From assembly GCA_025351555.1 (NCBI GenBank), contig JANXVS010000040.1, positions 1-18,764 on the forward strand: 18,764 nt of DNA, in the 5' to 3' direction. Within the stretch, counting starts at the first letter, position 1. Each line of letters opens with the position of its first letter. The notes beneath the pieces were generated by a model. That model was not told the origin of the DNA. It was given only the letters and a program-made list of their open reading frames with translations, and made no database searches. Origin of the DNA: Pseudomonadota bacterium (GTDB lineage Bacteria > Pseudomonadota > Gammaproteobacteria > Xanthomonadales > Rhodanobacteraceae). Below are positions 9,553 through 16,673 of the stretch, piece after piece. The position numbers were made by a program, and so were the translations under genes.

Positions 9553-9673
9553 GGAAGCGTGACCGAGTGGTTTAAGGTACCGGTCTTGACTGTGAAGGCA
9601 GGATGCCGAAGCGAACATCGGCGGAGCCGATGACCCGAAGGGCGTAGGGCAGGATGCCCGGAGTCAAACCGGC
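9553..9673 (+). pseudogene. Broken tRNA-Ser copy interrupted in the anticodon loop
   Basis: Positions 9553-9589 align without gaps with the first 37 bases of the intact tRNA-Ser at 9705 and differ at only about six places. They include the D-arm (CCGAGTGGTTTAAGG) and the anticodon-stem/loop half CCGGT-CTTGA. The matching 3' half of the anticodon stem, AAACCGGC, reappears at 9666-9673, leaving 76 extra bases (9590-9665) directly after the anticodon. The remaining 3' part has no recognisable T-arm (no GTTCGAATC) and no strand to pair with the acceptor GGAAGCG, and there is no CCA. It therefore cannot make a normal tRNA and is best read as a decayed duplicate. Confidence 0.6.
9580..9672 (+). repeat. 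Multi-hairpin palindromic element with GGA loops
   Basis: Four tight hairpins follow one another: GGCA-GGA-TGCC (9597-9607), CATCGGC-GGA-GCCGATG (9616-9632), CCC-GAA-GGG (9634-9642) and GGGCA-GGA-TGCCC (9647-9659). An outer stem closes them: CCGGT, a bulged C, then TTGACT (9580-9591) pairs with AGTCAAACCGG (9662-9672), eleven base pairs in all. Two loops sit in CAGGATG, near the core of the CsrA/RsmA site. The element may be a member of an interspersed palindromic repeat family or a structured RNA. I see no second copy in this window. Confidence 0.6.
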
Positions 9674-9686
9674 ATACGTTGGGATG

Positions 9687-9701
9687 CGACAACTTTTGTC
9701 G
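9687..9701 (+). repeat. Small hairpin just before tRNA-Ser
   Basis: CGACAA-CTT-TTGTCG is a perfect six-pair stem with a three-base loop, ending three bases before the tRNA-Ser 5' end. No run of T follows it, so it is not a typical terminator. It could be a remnant of the broken tRNA's T-arm region or help present the precursor to RNase P. Confidence 0.4.
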
Positions 9702-9704
9702 TGC

Positions 9705-9794
9705 GGAGAGGTGGCCGAGCGGTTTAAGGCACCGGTCTTGAAAACCGGCGTGGTAGCGATACCACCGCGAGTTCGAATCTCGCTCTCTCCGCCA
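9705..9794 (+). tRNA. tRNA-Ser (anticodon TGA)
   Basis: The 90-base gene has all arms of a class II tRNA: acceptor GGAGAGG pairing with TCTCTCC (last pair G-T), D-arm with GGCCGAGCGGTTTAAGGC, anticodon stem CCGGT/ACCGG with loop CTTGAAA (anticodon TGA at 9739-9741), a long variable arm GTGGTA-GCGA-TACCAC, T-arm GCGAG-TTCGAAT-CTCGC, discriminator G and an encoded CCA. It reads UCN serine codons, mainly UCA. It lies directly downstream of serS and a broken serine-tRNA copy. Confidence 0.97.
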
Positions 9795-9802
9795 TTCGAT
9801 GC

Positions 9803-9831
9803 TTGTCAGCGTCGCCTCCGCGCAGTACCTT
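9803..9831 (+). promoter_or_regulatory. Candidate promoter of the response regulator gene
   Basis: TTGTCA (9803-9808), a five-of-six match to the -35 consensus, is 17 bases from TACCTT (9826-9831), a three-of-six -10. The start site would be near 9838, giving a leader of about 22 bases that contains the strong ribosome-binding site GGAAGGGG. It lies between tRNA-Ser and the regulator, so the regulator need not depend on tRNA transcription. Confidence 0.4.
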
Positions 9832-9859
9832 GCCCATGTGGGGACAAAGGGGAAGGGGA

Positions 9860-10504
9860 ATGATCCGCATCGTCCTGGTCGATGACCATACCTTGGTGCG
9901 CACCGGTTTGCGCATGATTCTGGAGAAGCAGCCGGACATGCAAGTCGTCGGTGAGGCCGACGATGGCGAACGTGGTCTGATCCTGATCAAACGCGAGTTA
10001 CCGGATATCGCCCTGGTCGATGTGCACATGCCGGGGTTCAGCGGCGTCGAGCTCACCGAGCGTGTGCGTCGATCAAAACTGACGACGCGCATCGTGATCC
10101 TGACGATGGCTGGTGAGGCACCATTTCCGCGTCGCCTGCTCGATGCCGGCGCCAGCGGCTACCTCACCAAGGGCTGTCCCGCCGAAGAATTGCTCAAGGC
10201 AGTGCGGCAGGTCGCCGATGGCCGCCGCTACCTTGGCAGCGATATCGCGCAGCAGATGGCGTTGGAAAGCATAAACGGTGGAGCATCGCCATTCGCGGAA
10301 TTGTCGGCGCGAGAGCTTGAAGTGGCAATGATGCTGGCGCAGGGCCACACGGCGCAGATCATTGCCGATCGTCTGAAATTAAGTGCGAAGACCGTAGCGA
10401 CTTACAAATATCGTCTGTTTGAAAAACTGAATATCGACAATGTTGTGGCACTGGCACACCTGGCGAACATGCACGGTGTCACCGAAGCCAGCGGTCGCGT
10501 CTGA
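9860..10504 (+). CDS. GacA/UvrY-type response regulator (LuxR/FixJ class)
   Basis: A 214-residue two-component regulator. The receiver domain (1-120) has the acidic pair Asp8/Asp9, phospho-acceptor Asp54, Thr82 and Lys104. The C-terminal LuxR-type helix-turn-helix spans about 145-207 (LSARELEVAMMLAQGHTAQI, then LKLSAKTVATYKYRLFEKL). The segments APFPRRLLDAGASGYLTKG and KTVATYKYRLFEKL closely resemble GacA/UvrY, more than generic NarL-type regulators. GacA/UvrY, activated by GacS/BarA, switches on small RNAs that titrate CsrA/RsmA. I chose ATG 9860 because of the GGAAGGGG just upstream; the longer GTG start lacks support. uvrC, a frequent downstream neighbour of this regulator in gammaproteobacteria, is absent here; the next gene is convergent rne. 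The orthology is likely but not proven, so no symbol is given. Confidence 0.85.
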   Translation: MIRIVLVDDHTLVRTGLRMILEKQPDMQVVGEADDGERGLILIKRELPDIALVDVHMPGFSGVELTERVRRSKLTTRIVILTMAGEAPFPRRLLDAGASGYLTKGCPAEELLKAVRQVADGRRYLGSDIAQQMALESINGGASPFAELSARELEVAMMLAQGHTAQIIADRLKLSAKTVATYKYRLFEKLNIDNVVALAHLANMHGVTEASGRV

Positions 10505-10527
10505 CCGGCGGCGTCGGCCGCCGGTCA
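10502..10527. terminator. Strong hairpin between convergent regulator and rne
   Basis: TGACCGGCGGC, loop GTCG, then GCCGCCGGTCA form a perfect 11-pair stem. It begins with the regulator's TGA stop codon and ends 12 bases before the rne stop. There is no T-run on either strand, so it does not fit a classical intrinsic terminator. It more probably ends or protects the 3' ends of both convergent messages. Confidence 0.55.
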
Positions 10528-10539
10528 CAGTCGAAAACT

Positions 10540-13500
10540 TCAGTGTTGCTGCGGCTCCGCAGGTGGCTTCGCTGCTGTCTCGTTGCTCACGGGCACATGC
10601 GGCGTGGCGACCGGCCTCGGCGGCTCGATCGGACGTATCGTCGAAACGATTGCCGCTGGAACTGCCGGTGGCGCAACAGGAACAGCGACAGGTGCTGGCG
10701 TTGGCGTCGGCGCTACGACGCTCGGGCGCGCAGGCATCAGTGCAGATTGCGCCGGCATCGTCGGTAGCGTCGGTGGTGCCGGTCGCGGCGGCGCAGGTAC
10801 CGGTGCAGCCTGAAGCGGCGCGAGCGCAGGAGTCGCCACAGGCGCGGTCGGCAAGGTGAATGGCCTGGGCGGCGTCGGATTCGGATCGCTGGGCATGCGC
10901 AACGGCAATTCGCCGCTCGCACCCGACGCAGGAACCGGTTTGCGTTCTGGCACGGGCAGCGGTGGGGTCGCGGCCGGTGTGATACTTGGCGATTGCGGCA
11001 ACGAGTGTAGTGGCGCGGGTGCAGGCATCGGCATGGCCGCCGGCACGTGTGGCATCGCAGGTTGCGTGATGCTTGGCGGTGGCGTCACCGCTGCCGGCGT
11101 CACGGTGGGCATTACGGGCCGAGGTGCCGGCGCCGGAGTCGGTGCAATTGCTGCCGGTGCGACGGGCGGTGCGCTGATCACCGGTGCAGGCTGGGTCGGG
11201 GCCGGCGTCACCGGTTTCACCTCCGGCAGCGGCTTCGGTGCCTGCGGCGTTGCGATCACGGCAGCTGCGGGCAATACGGACGACACGCTAACGGGTGGCG
11301 CGGTCGAAACTCGAGCTTCGCTTTGCGGCATCGGTATTGCGGGAGAAATCGTCGGCGCCACCGGCGCGACCAGCGGTGCGGGCTGCGGGGAATGGGATTC
11401 GCGCGCGTTGCTGCGATCGGCATCCTCATCGTCGAAGTCGAACACGATCGCTTCGTTGGATAGCGCTTCTTGCGGTGCGTCGGTCTTGTTGTCCTCGTTG
11501 CGGCGGCGGCGGCGGCCACCACGGCGACCGCGGCGACGCGAACGCGTGCTGTCGTTATCCGCTTCGGCATTGTTGGGTGGCATGTCACTAACAGGTGTCG
11601 CCACAATCGCTGCTACTACCTCTGCCGGTGCCGTAGTCGGCGTTGTCGCGGCAGTTTGCGCTTCGCGCTTGGGACGCTCGGCTGCAGGTGTTGCCAGCGC
11701 TGGTGTTTGCCGCGGTGCCTGATCCGTCGACGCTTGCGGCTTGCGTGTGCGTGCGTTTTGACTCGGTTCGCCACTGGCGCGACCATCAGCAGGTCCACGT
11801 TGGTCGCGGCGCGCCGGTCGGCCGTCGGATCGCGAACGATCGCGGTTGCTGGATCCGCTGCGTCCTTCGCTGCTCTTGCCGGCGTGACGGGAATCACCAC
11901 GGCGTGGGTTTTCCTGGCGCGCTGGACGCGATAATGCCGGGCGAATGGGACCGGCCGCGGATATCGCAACCGCATCACTTTTGAACCAGTTCAGCATGCG
12001 CGCGAACAATCCAGTCTTCGCCACCGGTGTTGCTGCGGCGAGCGGTTCGGGCTCCTGCTTGATAGGAGCCGGCCCGGCGGGGACGATGCCGCTAACGGCG
12101 GGCTTTTCCGGTTCTGCGCCGGGCTTGGCCACCTGCGGCGGCGGTGCCGAAACCACCGGCGTGAGCCGTTCATAGCTGGGCTTGGTTTCCTCGCCGATGT
12201 CGGCGCCGCGAATACGCTGGATTTCAAAATGCGGCGTCTCGAGCTTGTCGTCGGTGACGATGATGATCGGTACCTCGTGGCGCAGCTCGATCTCGGCGAC
12301 GCTCTTGCGTTTTTCGTTGAGCAGAAAATTGGCGACGGCGGCGGGCGCCTGTACCAGCACCTGGCCGGTGCTTTCCTTCATCGCCTGTTCCTCGACCAGA
12401 CGCAGTACCGACAGCGATAGTGATTCAACGCTGCGGATGCGGCCGTGACCTTCGCAACGCGGGCACACGCTCTGAGTGGATTCGCCAAGGCTGGGGCGTA
12501 GGCGCTGGCGCGACATTTCCAACAGGCCAAAGCGCGAAATGCGACCGATTTGCACGCGTGCGCGATCGTAGCGCAGCGCATCCTTGAGCTTTTCCTCGAC
12601 ATCACGCTGATGCCGCGGCGAATCCATGTCGATGAAGTCGATCACGATCAAGCCACCGGCATCGCGCAGACGCAGCTGGCGCGCTACTTCGACCGCCGCT
12701 TCGCAATTGGTATTGAACGCGGTTTCCTCGATGTCGGCGCCCTTGGTCGCTTTCGACGAGTTGACGTCGATCGAGGTCAATGCTTCGGTCTGGTCGATCA
12801 CCATCGAGCCGCCAGAGGGCAGGCGTACCGAGCGATCAAACGCATTCTCGATCTGGGTTTCGATCTGGAAGCGGGAAAAAAGTGGAACTGTATCGTTGTA
12901 TAACTTCAGCTTGCGCAGATTCTGCGGCATAACCTGCTGCGCGAATTCGCGGGCGTCATTGTAGAGTTCTTCGCTGTCGATCAGGATCTCGCCGATGTCG
13001 TTGCGCAGGTAATCGCGCAGGGCACGGATGATGAGTTTGGATTCCTGGTAGATCAGGAACGGAGCGGAGCGGGCACTGCCGGCATCGGCAATCGCTTTCC
13101 ACAGCTGCAACAGATAATCCAGATCCCATTGCAATTCTTCGGCGTCGCGACCCATGCCGGCGGTGCGGATGATCAAACCCATTTCATCCGGCAGCTTGAG
13201 CTGGTCGAGTACTTCCTTCAGATTGGCGCGATCATCGCCCTCGATTCGGCGCGAGACGCCGCCGGCACGCGGGCTATTCGGCATCAGCACCAGATAGCGG
13301 CCGGCGAGCGAGGCAAACGTGGTCAGGGCAGCGCCCTTGTTGCCGCGTTCCTCTTTTTCGACCTGGACCAGCAGTTCCTGGCCTTCCTTGAGCAGGTCGC
13401 GAATGCCGGCCTTGTTATGGTCGACGCCCGGCAGGAAATACTCCTTCGAGATTTCCTTCAACGGCAGGAACCCGTGGCGGTCGGCGCCGTAATCGATGAA

Positions 13501-13668
13501 GCAGGCTTCGAGCGAAGGCTCGACGCGGGTGATGCGGCCTTTGTAGATATTGGCCTTTTTCTGTTCTTTGGAGGGAATCTCGATATCGAGATCGTAGAGG
13601 GATTGGCCATCCACAATGGCCACACGCAACTCTTCACGCTGAGTTGCGTTGATCAGCATACGCTTCAT
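10540..13668 (-). CDS. rne: Ribonuclease E
   Basis: RNase E is the membrane-associated endonuclease that starts most mRNA decay and processes rRNA and tRNA precursors, and is the scaffold of the RNA degradosome. The 1042-residue protein starts at ATG 13668 with AAGGAT upstream. Order: S1 domain (about 35-120), 5'-sensor/RNase H region, DNase I-like catalytic domain with Asp301 (SIDVNS) and Asp344 (VIDFID), equivalent to E. coli Asp303 and Asp346, and the zinc-link CPRC (Cys402, Cys405). After about residue 515 the protein is disordered: arginine-rich patches (about 585-640 and [15 protein letters not shown] near 715) suited to RNA binding, and a very proline/alanine-rich tail to the end. The [11 protein letters not shown] segment (about 560) may be the membrane-binding amphipathic helix. 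The arginine-rich tail distinguishes it from RNase G. The divergent rluC neighbour matches the classical arrangement. Confidence 0.96.
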   Translation of the reverse strand: MKRMLINATQREELRVAIVDGQSLYDLDIEIPSKEQKKANIYKGRITRVEPSLEACFIDYGADRHGFLPLKEISKEYFLPGVDHNKAGIRDLLKEGQELLVQVEKEERGNKGAALTTFASLAGRYLVLMPNSPRAGGVSRRIEGDDRANLKEVLDQLKLPDEMGLIIRTAGMGRDAEELQWDLDYLLQLWKAIADAGSARSAPFLIYQESKLIIRALRDYLRNDIGEILIDSEELYNDAREFAQQVMPQNLRKLKLYNDTVPLFSRFQIETQIENAFDRSVRLPSGGSMVIDQTEALTSIDVNSSKATKGADIEETAFNTNCEAAVEVARQLRLRDAGGLIVIDFIDMDSPRHQRDVEEKLKDALRYDRARVQIGRISRFGLLEMSRQRLRPSLGESTQSVCPRCEGHGRIRSVESLSLSVLRLVEEQAMKESTGQVLVQAPAAVANFLLNEKRKSVAEIELRHEVPIIIVTDDKLETPHFEIQRIRGADIGEETKPSYERLTPVVSAPPPQVAKPGAEPEKPAVSGIVPAGPAPIKQEPEPLAAATPVAKTGLFARMLNWFKSDAVAISAAGPIRPALSRPARQENPRRGDSRHAGKSSEGRSGSSNRDRSRSDGRPARRDQRGPADGRASGEPSQNARTRKPQASTDQAPRQTPALATPAAERPKREAQTAATTPTTAPAEVVAAIVATPVSDMPPNNAEADNDSTRSRRRGRRGGRRRRRNEDNKTDAPQEALSNEAIVFDFDDEDADRSNARESHSPQPAPLVAPVAPTISPAIPMPQSEARVSTAPPVSVSSVLPAAAVIATPQAPKPLPEVKPVTPAPTQPAPVISAPPVAPAAIAPTPAPAPRPVMPTVTPAAVTPPPSITQPAMPHVPAAMPMPAPAPLHSLPQSPSITPAATPPLPVPERKPVPASGASGELPLRMPSDPNPTPPRPFTLPTAPVATPALAPLQAAPVPAPPRPAPPTLPTMPAQSALMPARPSVVAPTPTPAPVAVPVAPPAVPAAIVSTIRPIEPPRPVATPHVPVSNETAAKPPAEPQQH

Positions 13669-14005
13669 TTTTACTATCCTTATTGCGCTCGACCGCGGGT
13701 CGCGCCGCGATCCTGCAGCGGCGATAAAGCCGCGCGGAATCGCGAGAACCGTGGGCGCAGTGCGCGTCCGCGGGAACGCTTATTACTGCCGGCGCGACCA
13801 TTCGCGCCAGGCTATGAGACGGTGCCCTTTTTGTGCAGCCGGAACTCCAGTCGCCATGCAGGCGGCGGGCAATCCGCGACTCGAACCGTTACGATTACCG
13901 CACGCGGCCTGAGTGGCTCCTCCCGGAGTTTCAATCAGGCGCCTGCGGGGCGCAGGTTCAAGTGCGCTCTTGAGCAGGCCATAGGCCGACTCCAAGCACG
14001 CTGAA
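13669..14005 (-). promoter_or_regulatory. Long structured rne 5' leader
   Basis: About 340 bases lie between the predicted rne start site and its ATG with no convincing gene. On the transcribed strand they hold several hairpins: an interrupted stem at 13706-13744 (outer CGCGAT/ATCGCG, inner GCGGC-TTTATC-GCCGC), a perfect seven-pair stem at 13791-13808 (GGCGCGA/TCGCGCC) and a six-pair stem at 13942-13956 (CCTGCG/CGCAGG). E. coli rne has a 361-base leader whose hairpins let RNase E limit its own synthesis; the same logic is plausible here. Small open frames in the region lack ribosome-binding sites or family features. Confidence 0.5.
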
Positions 14006-14012
14006 CCCAGCG

Positions 14013-14042
14013 AGTCTAGCAATTTGTAGTGAATTTTTCCAA
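14013..14042 (-). promoter_or_regulatory. Candidate rne promoter
   Basis: Reading the minus strand, TTGGAA (14037-14042) and TAGACT (14013-14018) are 18 bases apart, with an AT-rich spacer that stands out in this GC-rich region. The start would be near 14005. The -35 touches the rluC start codon, so the two divergent genes share control DNA. Confidence 0.45.
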
Positions 14043-15013
14043 TGGCGGCGCGAACTTCGATGAATATTGAAGACAAGGAATCAGGTTCGGGCGTGCGCAT
14101 GGTGCAGGTTGCCGACGATCGCGATGGCCAACGGATCGACAATTTCCTGACCGGACAGCTCAAAGGCGTGCCGAAAAGCCTGATTTACCGGCTATTGCGC
14201 ACCGGGCAGGTACGCATCAACGGCAAACGCGCCAAGCCCGATACCCGGATCAGCGAAGGCGACGAGGTGCGTATTCCGCCGGTGCGTACGGCGACGCCTG
14301 CCGCGCCAGGTACTCCGGCGAAGTCGCAATTGCAGCGGATCGAGCAGGCCATTGTTCACGAAGATCGCGATTTTCTCGTGCTCGACAAGCCCGCTGGGAT
14401 CGCCAGTCACGGCGGCAGCGGGGTGAGTTTCGGCGCGATTGAGTTGCTACGCGCCGCGCGTCCGGGCGACACGCTTGAACTGGCACACCGGCTCGATCGC
14501 GATACCAGCGGCGTACTTGTATTTGCGCGCCGGCGTGCAGCCTTGATCGAATTGCAGGCGCTAATCCGCGACGGGCAGATCACCAAGCAGTATCTCGCGC
14601 TACTTTGCGGACATCCCAAGCGCTCGAAATTCGATGTGAATGTGCCGCTGCGAAAATCCACCCTACAAGGCGGCGAACGCATGGTGCGCGTGGATGACGA
14701 CGGCAAGGCCGCGCTGACAGCGTTTCGCGTGATCGACACGTTTGCGCAGGCAAGCCTGGCCGAAGTGACCTTGTATACCGGGCGCACGCATCAGATCCGC
14801 GTCCACAGTCAGCACGCCGGGCATCCTGTGGCGGGCGATGAAAAATACGGGCTGCGTGACTGCAACCAAGCGTTGCGAGTATCCGGATTGCGCCGGCTGT
14901 TCCTGCACGCGGCACGCTTCGAGTTTGCGCTCGGCGGGAAAACGCATAGTTTTTCTGCGCCGCTTGCTGCCGATCTCGCCGCGGTGCTGGATGCGCTAAG
15001 TGCGCGAGAGTAG
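14042..15013 (+). CDS. rluC: 23S rRNA pseudouridine synthase RluC
   Basis: RluC converts uridines 955, 2504 and 2580 of 23S rRNA (E. coli numbering) to pseudouridine. The 323-residue protein has an N-terminal S4 RNA-binding domain (about 30-90: RIDNFLTGQLKGVPKSLIYR, then GQVRINGKRAKPDTRISEGD) and the RluA-type catalytic domain. The active-site motif HRLDRDTSG is at 149-157 with catalytic Asp152. Further family segments are VLDKPAGIASHGG, TGRTHQIRVHSQHAGHPVAGDEKYG and LFLHAARFEF. RluC is preferred over RluD because of the divergent rne neighbour and the GGSG segment after the KPAG motif. ATG 14042 is the longest start; ATG 14060 is possible, and neither has a strong ribosome-binding site. The stop codon TAG lies in the head of the REPIN that follows. 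Confidence 0.93.
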   Translation: MAARTSMNIEDKESGSGVRMVQVADDRDGQRIDNFLTGQLKGVPKSLIYRLLRTGQVRINGKRAKPDTRISEGDEVRIPPVRTATPAAPGTPAKSQLQRIEQAIVHEDRDFLVLDKPAGIASHGGSGVSFGAIELLRAARPGDTLELAHRLDRDTSGVLVFARRRAALIELQALIRDGQITKQYLALLCGHPKRSKFDVNVPLRKSTLQGGERMVRVDDDGKAALTAFRVIDTFAQASLAEVTLYTGRTHQIRVHSQHAGHPVAGDEKYGLRDCNQALRVSGLRRLFLHAARFEFALGGKTHSFSAPLAADLAAVLDALSARE

Positions 15014-15077
15014 CTTGGGCTGCAACGCAGCCCGGGGGTCGGCTATTCCCCGGGTTGCCAGCGGCAACCCGAGCTAC
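15010..15077. repeat. REPIN-like inverted pair of GTAG REP units
   Basis: The element starts with GTAG (15010-15013) and ends with its complement CTAC (15074-15077). Each head is followed by a hairpin: GGGCTGC-AAC-GCAGCCC (15017-15033) and CGGGTTGCC-AGC-GGCAACCCG (15051-15071). CCCGGGG at 15031-15037 can also pair with CCCCGGG at 15048-15054. GTAG-headed REPs arranged head-out as inverted pairs are known in Stenotrophomonas, Pseudomonas and relatives and are mobilised by REP-associated tyrosine transposases. It fills the gap between two convergent genes and probably also works as a bidirectional 3'-end structure. Confidence 0.75.
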
Positions 15078-16660
15078 TGAAAGAAGCGCGCGCTGACTTC
15101 CGCCGAGGCGAGGATATCCGCTGGCAGCAGGGTGAGGAGAACCAGCGCGCTGGCCGCGTGAGAAGCAGCGAGCGGCAGCAAGGCGCGTTCACGCAGGTAT
15201 AGCGCGCACCAACAAAGACCACCGAGCAGCGTCGCCAGCATCAGCGCAGCATTGGGTGTGTGCATCAAGGCAAATCCCAGTGCGCCCAGGTAGGCGGCGA
15301 TGGCGGCGTTGCCGGTAACGATGCGCCAGCGCTCGGTGCAGACCGCGCAAATCAGGTATTGCTGCAACAGTGCCCAGGCCAGATAGCGGGCAATGTGGCC
15401 GGTTCCAACAGCGCGCAGGGGCGCGTCGGGTCGATGCATAAGGAATCCAATCAGCGCTGCGAGTACTACAACCGCACCGGCCAATAGCCAAGCTCGCGTG
15501 CTGCCATTCCAGCGCCAGTTTTTCGGCACGGAAAGGCTGACCGCATAGACCAGGCTAAGGGCGATCAGGAGTTTCTGCACCGTGTCGGGATTGCCGTCGA
15601 AGCGGCCGCCGACAATCAGCCATAAAGGCGCGGCAAGCGTCAGCGCGATTTCCACGAACGCGCGCAGGCGCGGAGCGTGCGGCGGCAGCCTGCGGAAATA
15701 GCCGAGGATCAAGGCGTAAGCGGCAAGCCACATCCAGCGCCAAGGGGATGCAGTAGTGGCTGGCGGCGCAGCGGCTTCGTTGCGCGCGTGCGTGAAGCTG
15801 GCCTGCAATGCGCTTTCGGGGATCAGGGTCGCGCCCGGCATTGCCGCAAATACGGCGTTGCGCAGGGCAATCTGCTGTTCGACGCGACCGTGCTGCGGCA
15901 ACGCGATCAACAACGGTGTGCGTGCATCGCTATTTTTTTCAATTGCATCAATATCCACTTTTTGCAATTGTGAATTGAATGGAATGCGAATGATCGCCGT
16001 CCCCGCGGGAGTTGAGACTTCGGAATCAACGATATGCGGCAGCTGGGTCAGATCGATCCGTTGCGTGCCCTCGATGCGATCCAGAGCGACGGCGCGCAGC
16101 CGCAATTGCTTTCCGGCGGGCAGGGTGACGCGCAGGCGCAGCATCGCCGCATATCGCGGCGGCGCTACCTCGCGTGTGCCAGACGACCAGCCCGATGCGG
16201 CGAGATCCAGCTGGAGCGTATTCGCACCGGGGTTCACGCTAGTGAGCCCGCTGATCAGTTCCGGAGATTCCAATTTCTCGCGGATCACGACTCGCAGATC
16301 GGAGGCTGCGTCGGCATCTAATGAAATTTGTAAATGTGGAAAACGTCGCAAATCTAGCACGCGCGCCAATGGCAGGCCAATCTCGAAGACGGCACCTGAC
16401 GAACGCACGATGAGCTCGCCGTCGCTGAAATGCATATCGCCTGCACCGAAAACGCGCCCGGCAACAATGTCGTCGGAATTTCGCAGTTGCCAGCGATACG
16501 GCGTATCGCCAATCGCGGCCAGAATCAACGCGTGTGCGGCTGGATCACGCAGGTGTGCGGTGAATTGGTGTTGCGCTAGCTGCTCGAGAAGCCAGCCAGT
16601 CGATACCAGCAATGCGGCGTAGGCGACAATCGAGATTGCGTTCCGAGCGGATGACGGCAT
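15074..16660 (-). CDS. Membrane protein with degenerate CPBP (CAAX-protease-like) domain
   Basis: I start this at ATG 16660, giving 528 residues, because the first membrane helix (ISIVAYAALLVSTGWLL) follows directly and this start lies 13 bases after phhB. An in-frame ATG at 16717 would add 19 residues and overlap phhB. The product has one N-terminal helix, a soluble region of about 270 residues with beta-rich patterns (possibly periplasmic), then about seven or eight helices. The last part resembles CPBP/Rce1 intramembrane proteases: FALMH with His467 in the F-x-x-x-H motif and a later ASHAASA histidine. The first motif, normally a Glu-Glu pair, reads QQ (about 433-434). It may be an inactive relative. 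Function unknown. It is probably co-transcribed with phhB, and its TAG stop is supplied by the REPIN. Confidence 0.7.
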   Translation of the reverse strand: MPSSARNAISIVAYAALLVSTGWLLEQLAQHQFTAHLRDPAAHALILAAIGDTPYRWQLRNSDDIVAGRVFGAGDMHFSDGELIVRSSGAVFEIGLPLARVLDLRRFPHLQISLDADAASDLRVVIREKLESPELISGLTSVNPGANTLQLDLAASGWSSGTREVAPPRYAAMLRLRVTLPAGKQLRLRAVALDRIEGTQRIDLTQLPHIVDSEVSTPAGTAIIRIPFNSQLQKVDIDAIEKNSDARTPLLIALPQHGRVEQQIALRNAVFAAMPGATLIPESALQASFTHARNEAAAPPATTASPWRWMWLAAYALILGYFRRLPPHAPRLRAFVEIALTLAAPLWLIVGGRFDGNPDTVQKLLIALSLVYAVSLSVPKNWRWNGSTRAWLLAGAVVVLAALIGFLMHRPDAPLRAVGTGHIARYLAWALLQQYLICAVCTERWRIVTGNAAIAAYLGALGFALMHTPNAALMLATLLGGLCWCALYLRERALLPLAASHAASALVLLTLLPADILASAEVSARFFQ

Positions 16661-16673
16661 CGGACGCAGATGT

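Noticed and set aside
9553..9794. Partial tRNA-Ser duplication as an attachment-site pair of an integrated island
   Set aside because: Integrases normally duplicate the 3' end of a tRNA gene. Here the 5' half is duplicated, and there is no integrase or cargo between the copies.
10856..11722. A glycine-rich 288-codon plus-strand frame opposite the rne tail
   Set aside because: It arises from the proline/alanine codons of the RNase E tail read in reverse (GGN glycine codons). No start signal or independent support.
9850..16125. Two KOPS-like words GGGNAGGG on the plus strand (9850-9857 and 16118-16125)
   Set aside because: About two such matches are expected by chance in a window this size counting both strands, so two prove nothing about FtsK orientation.
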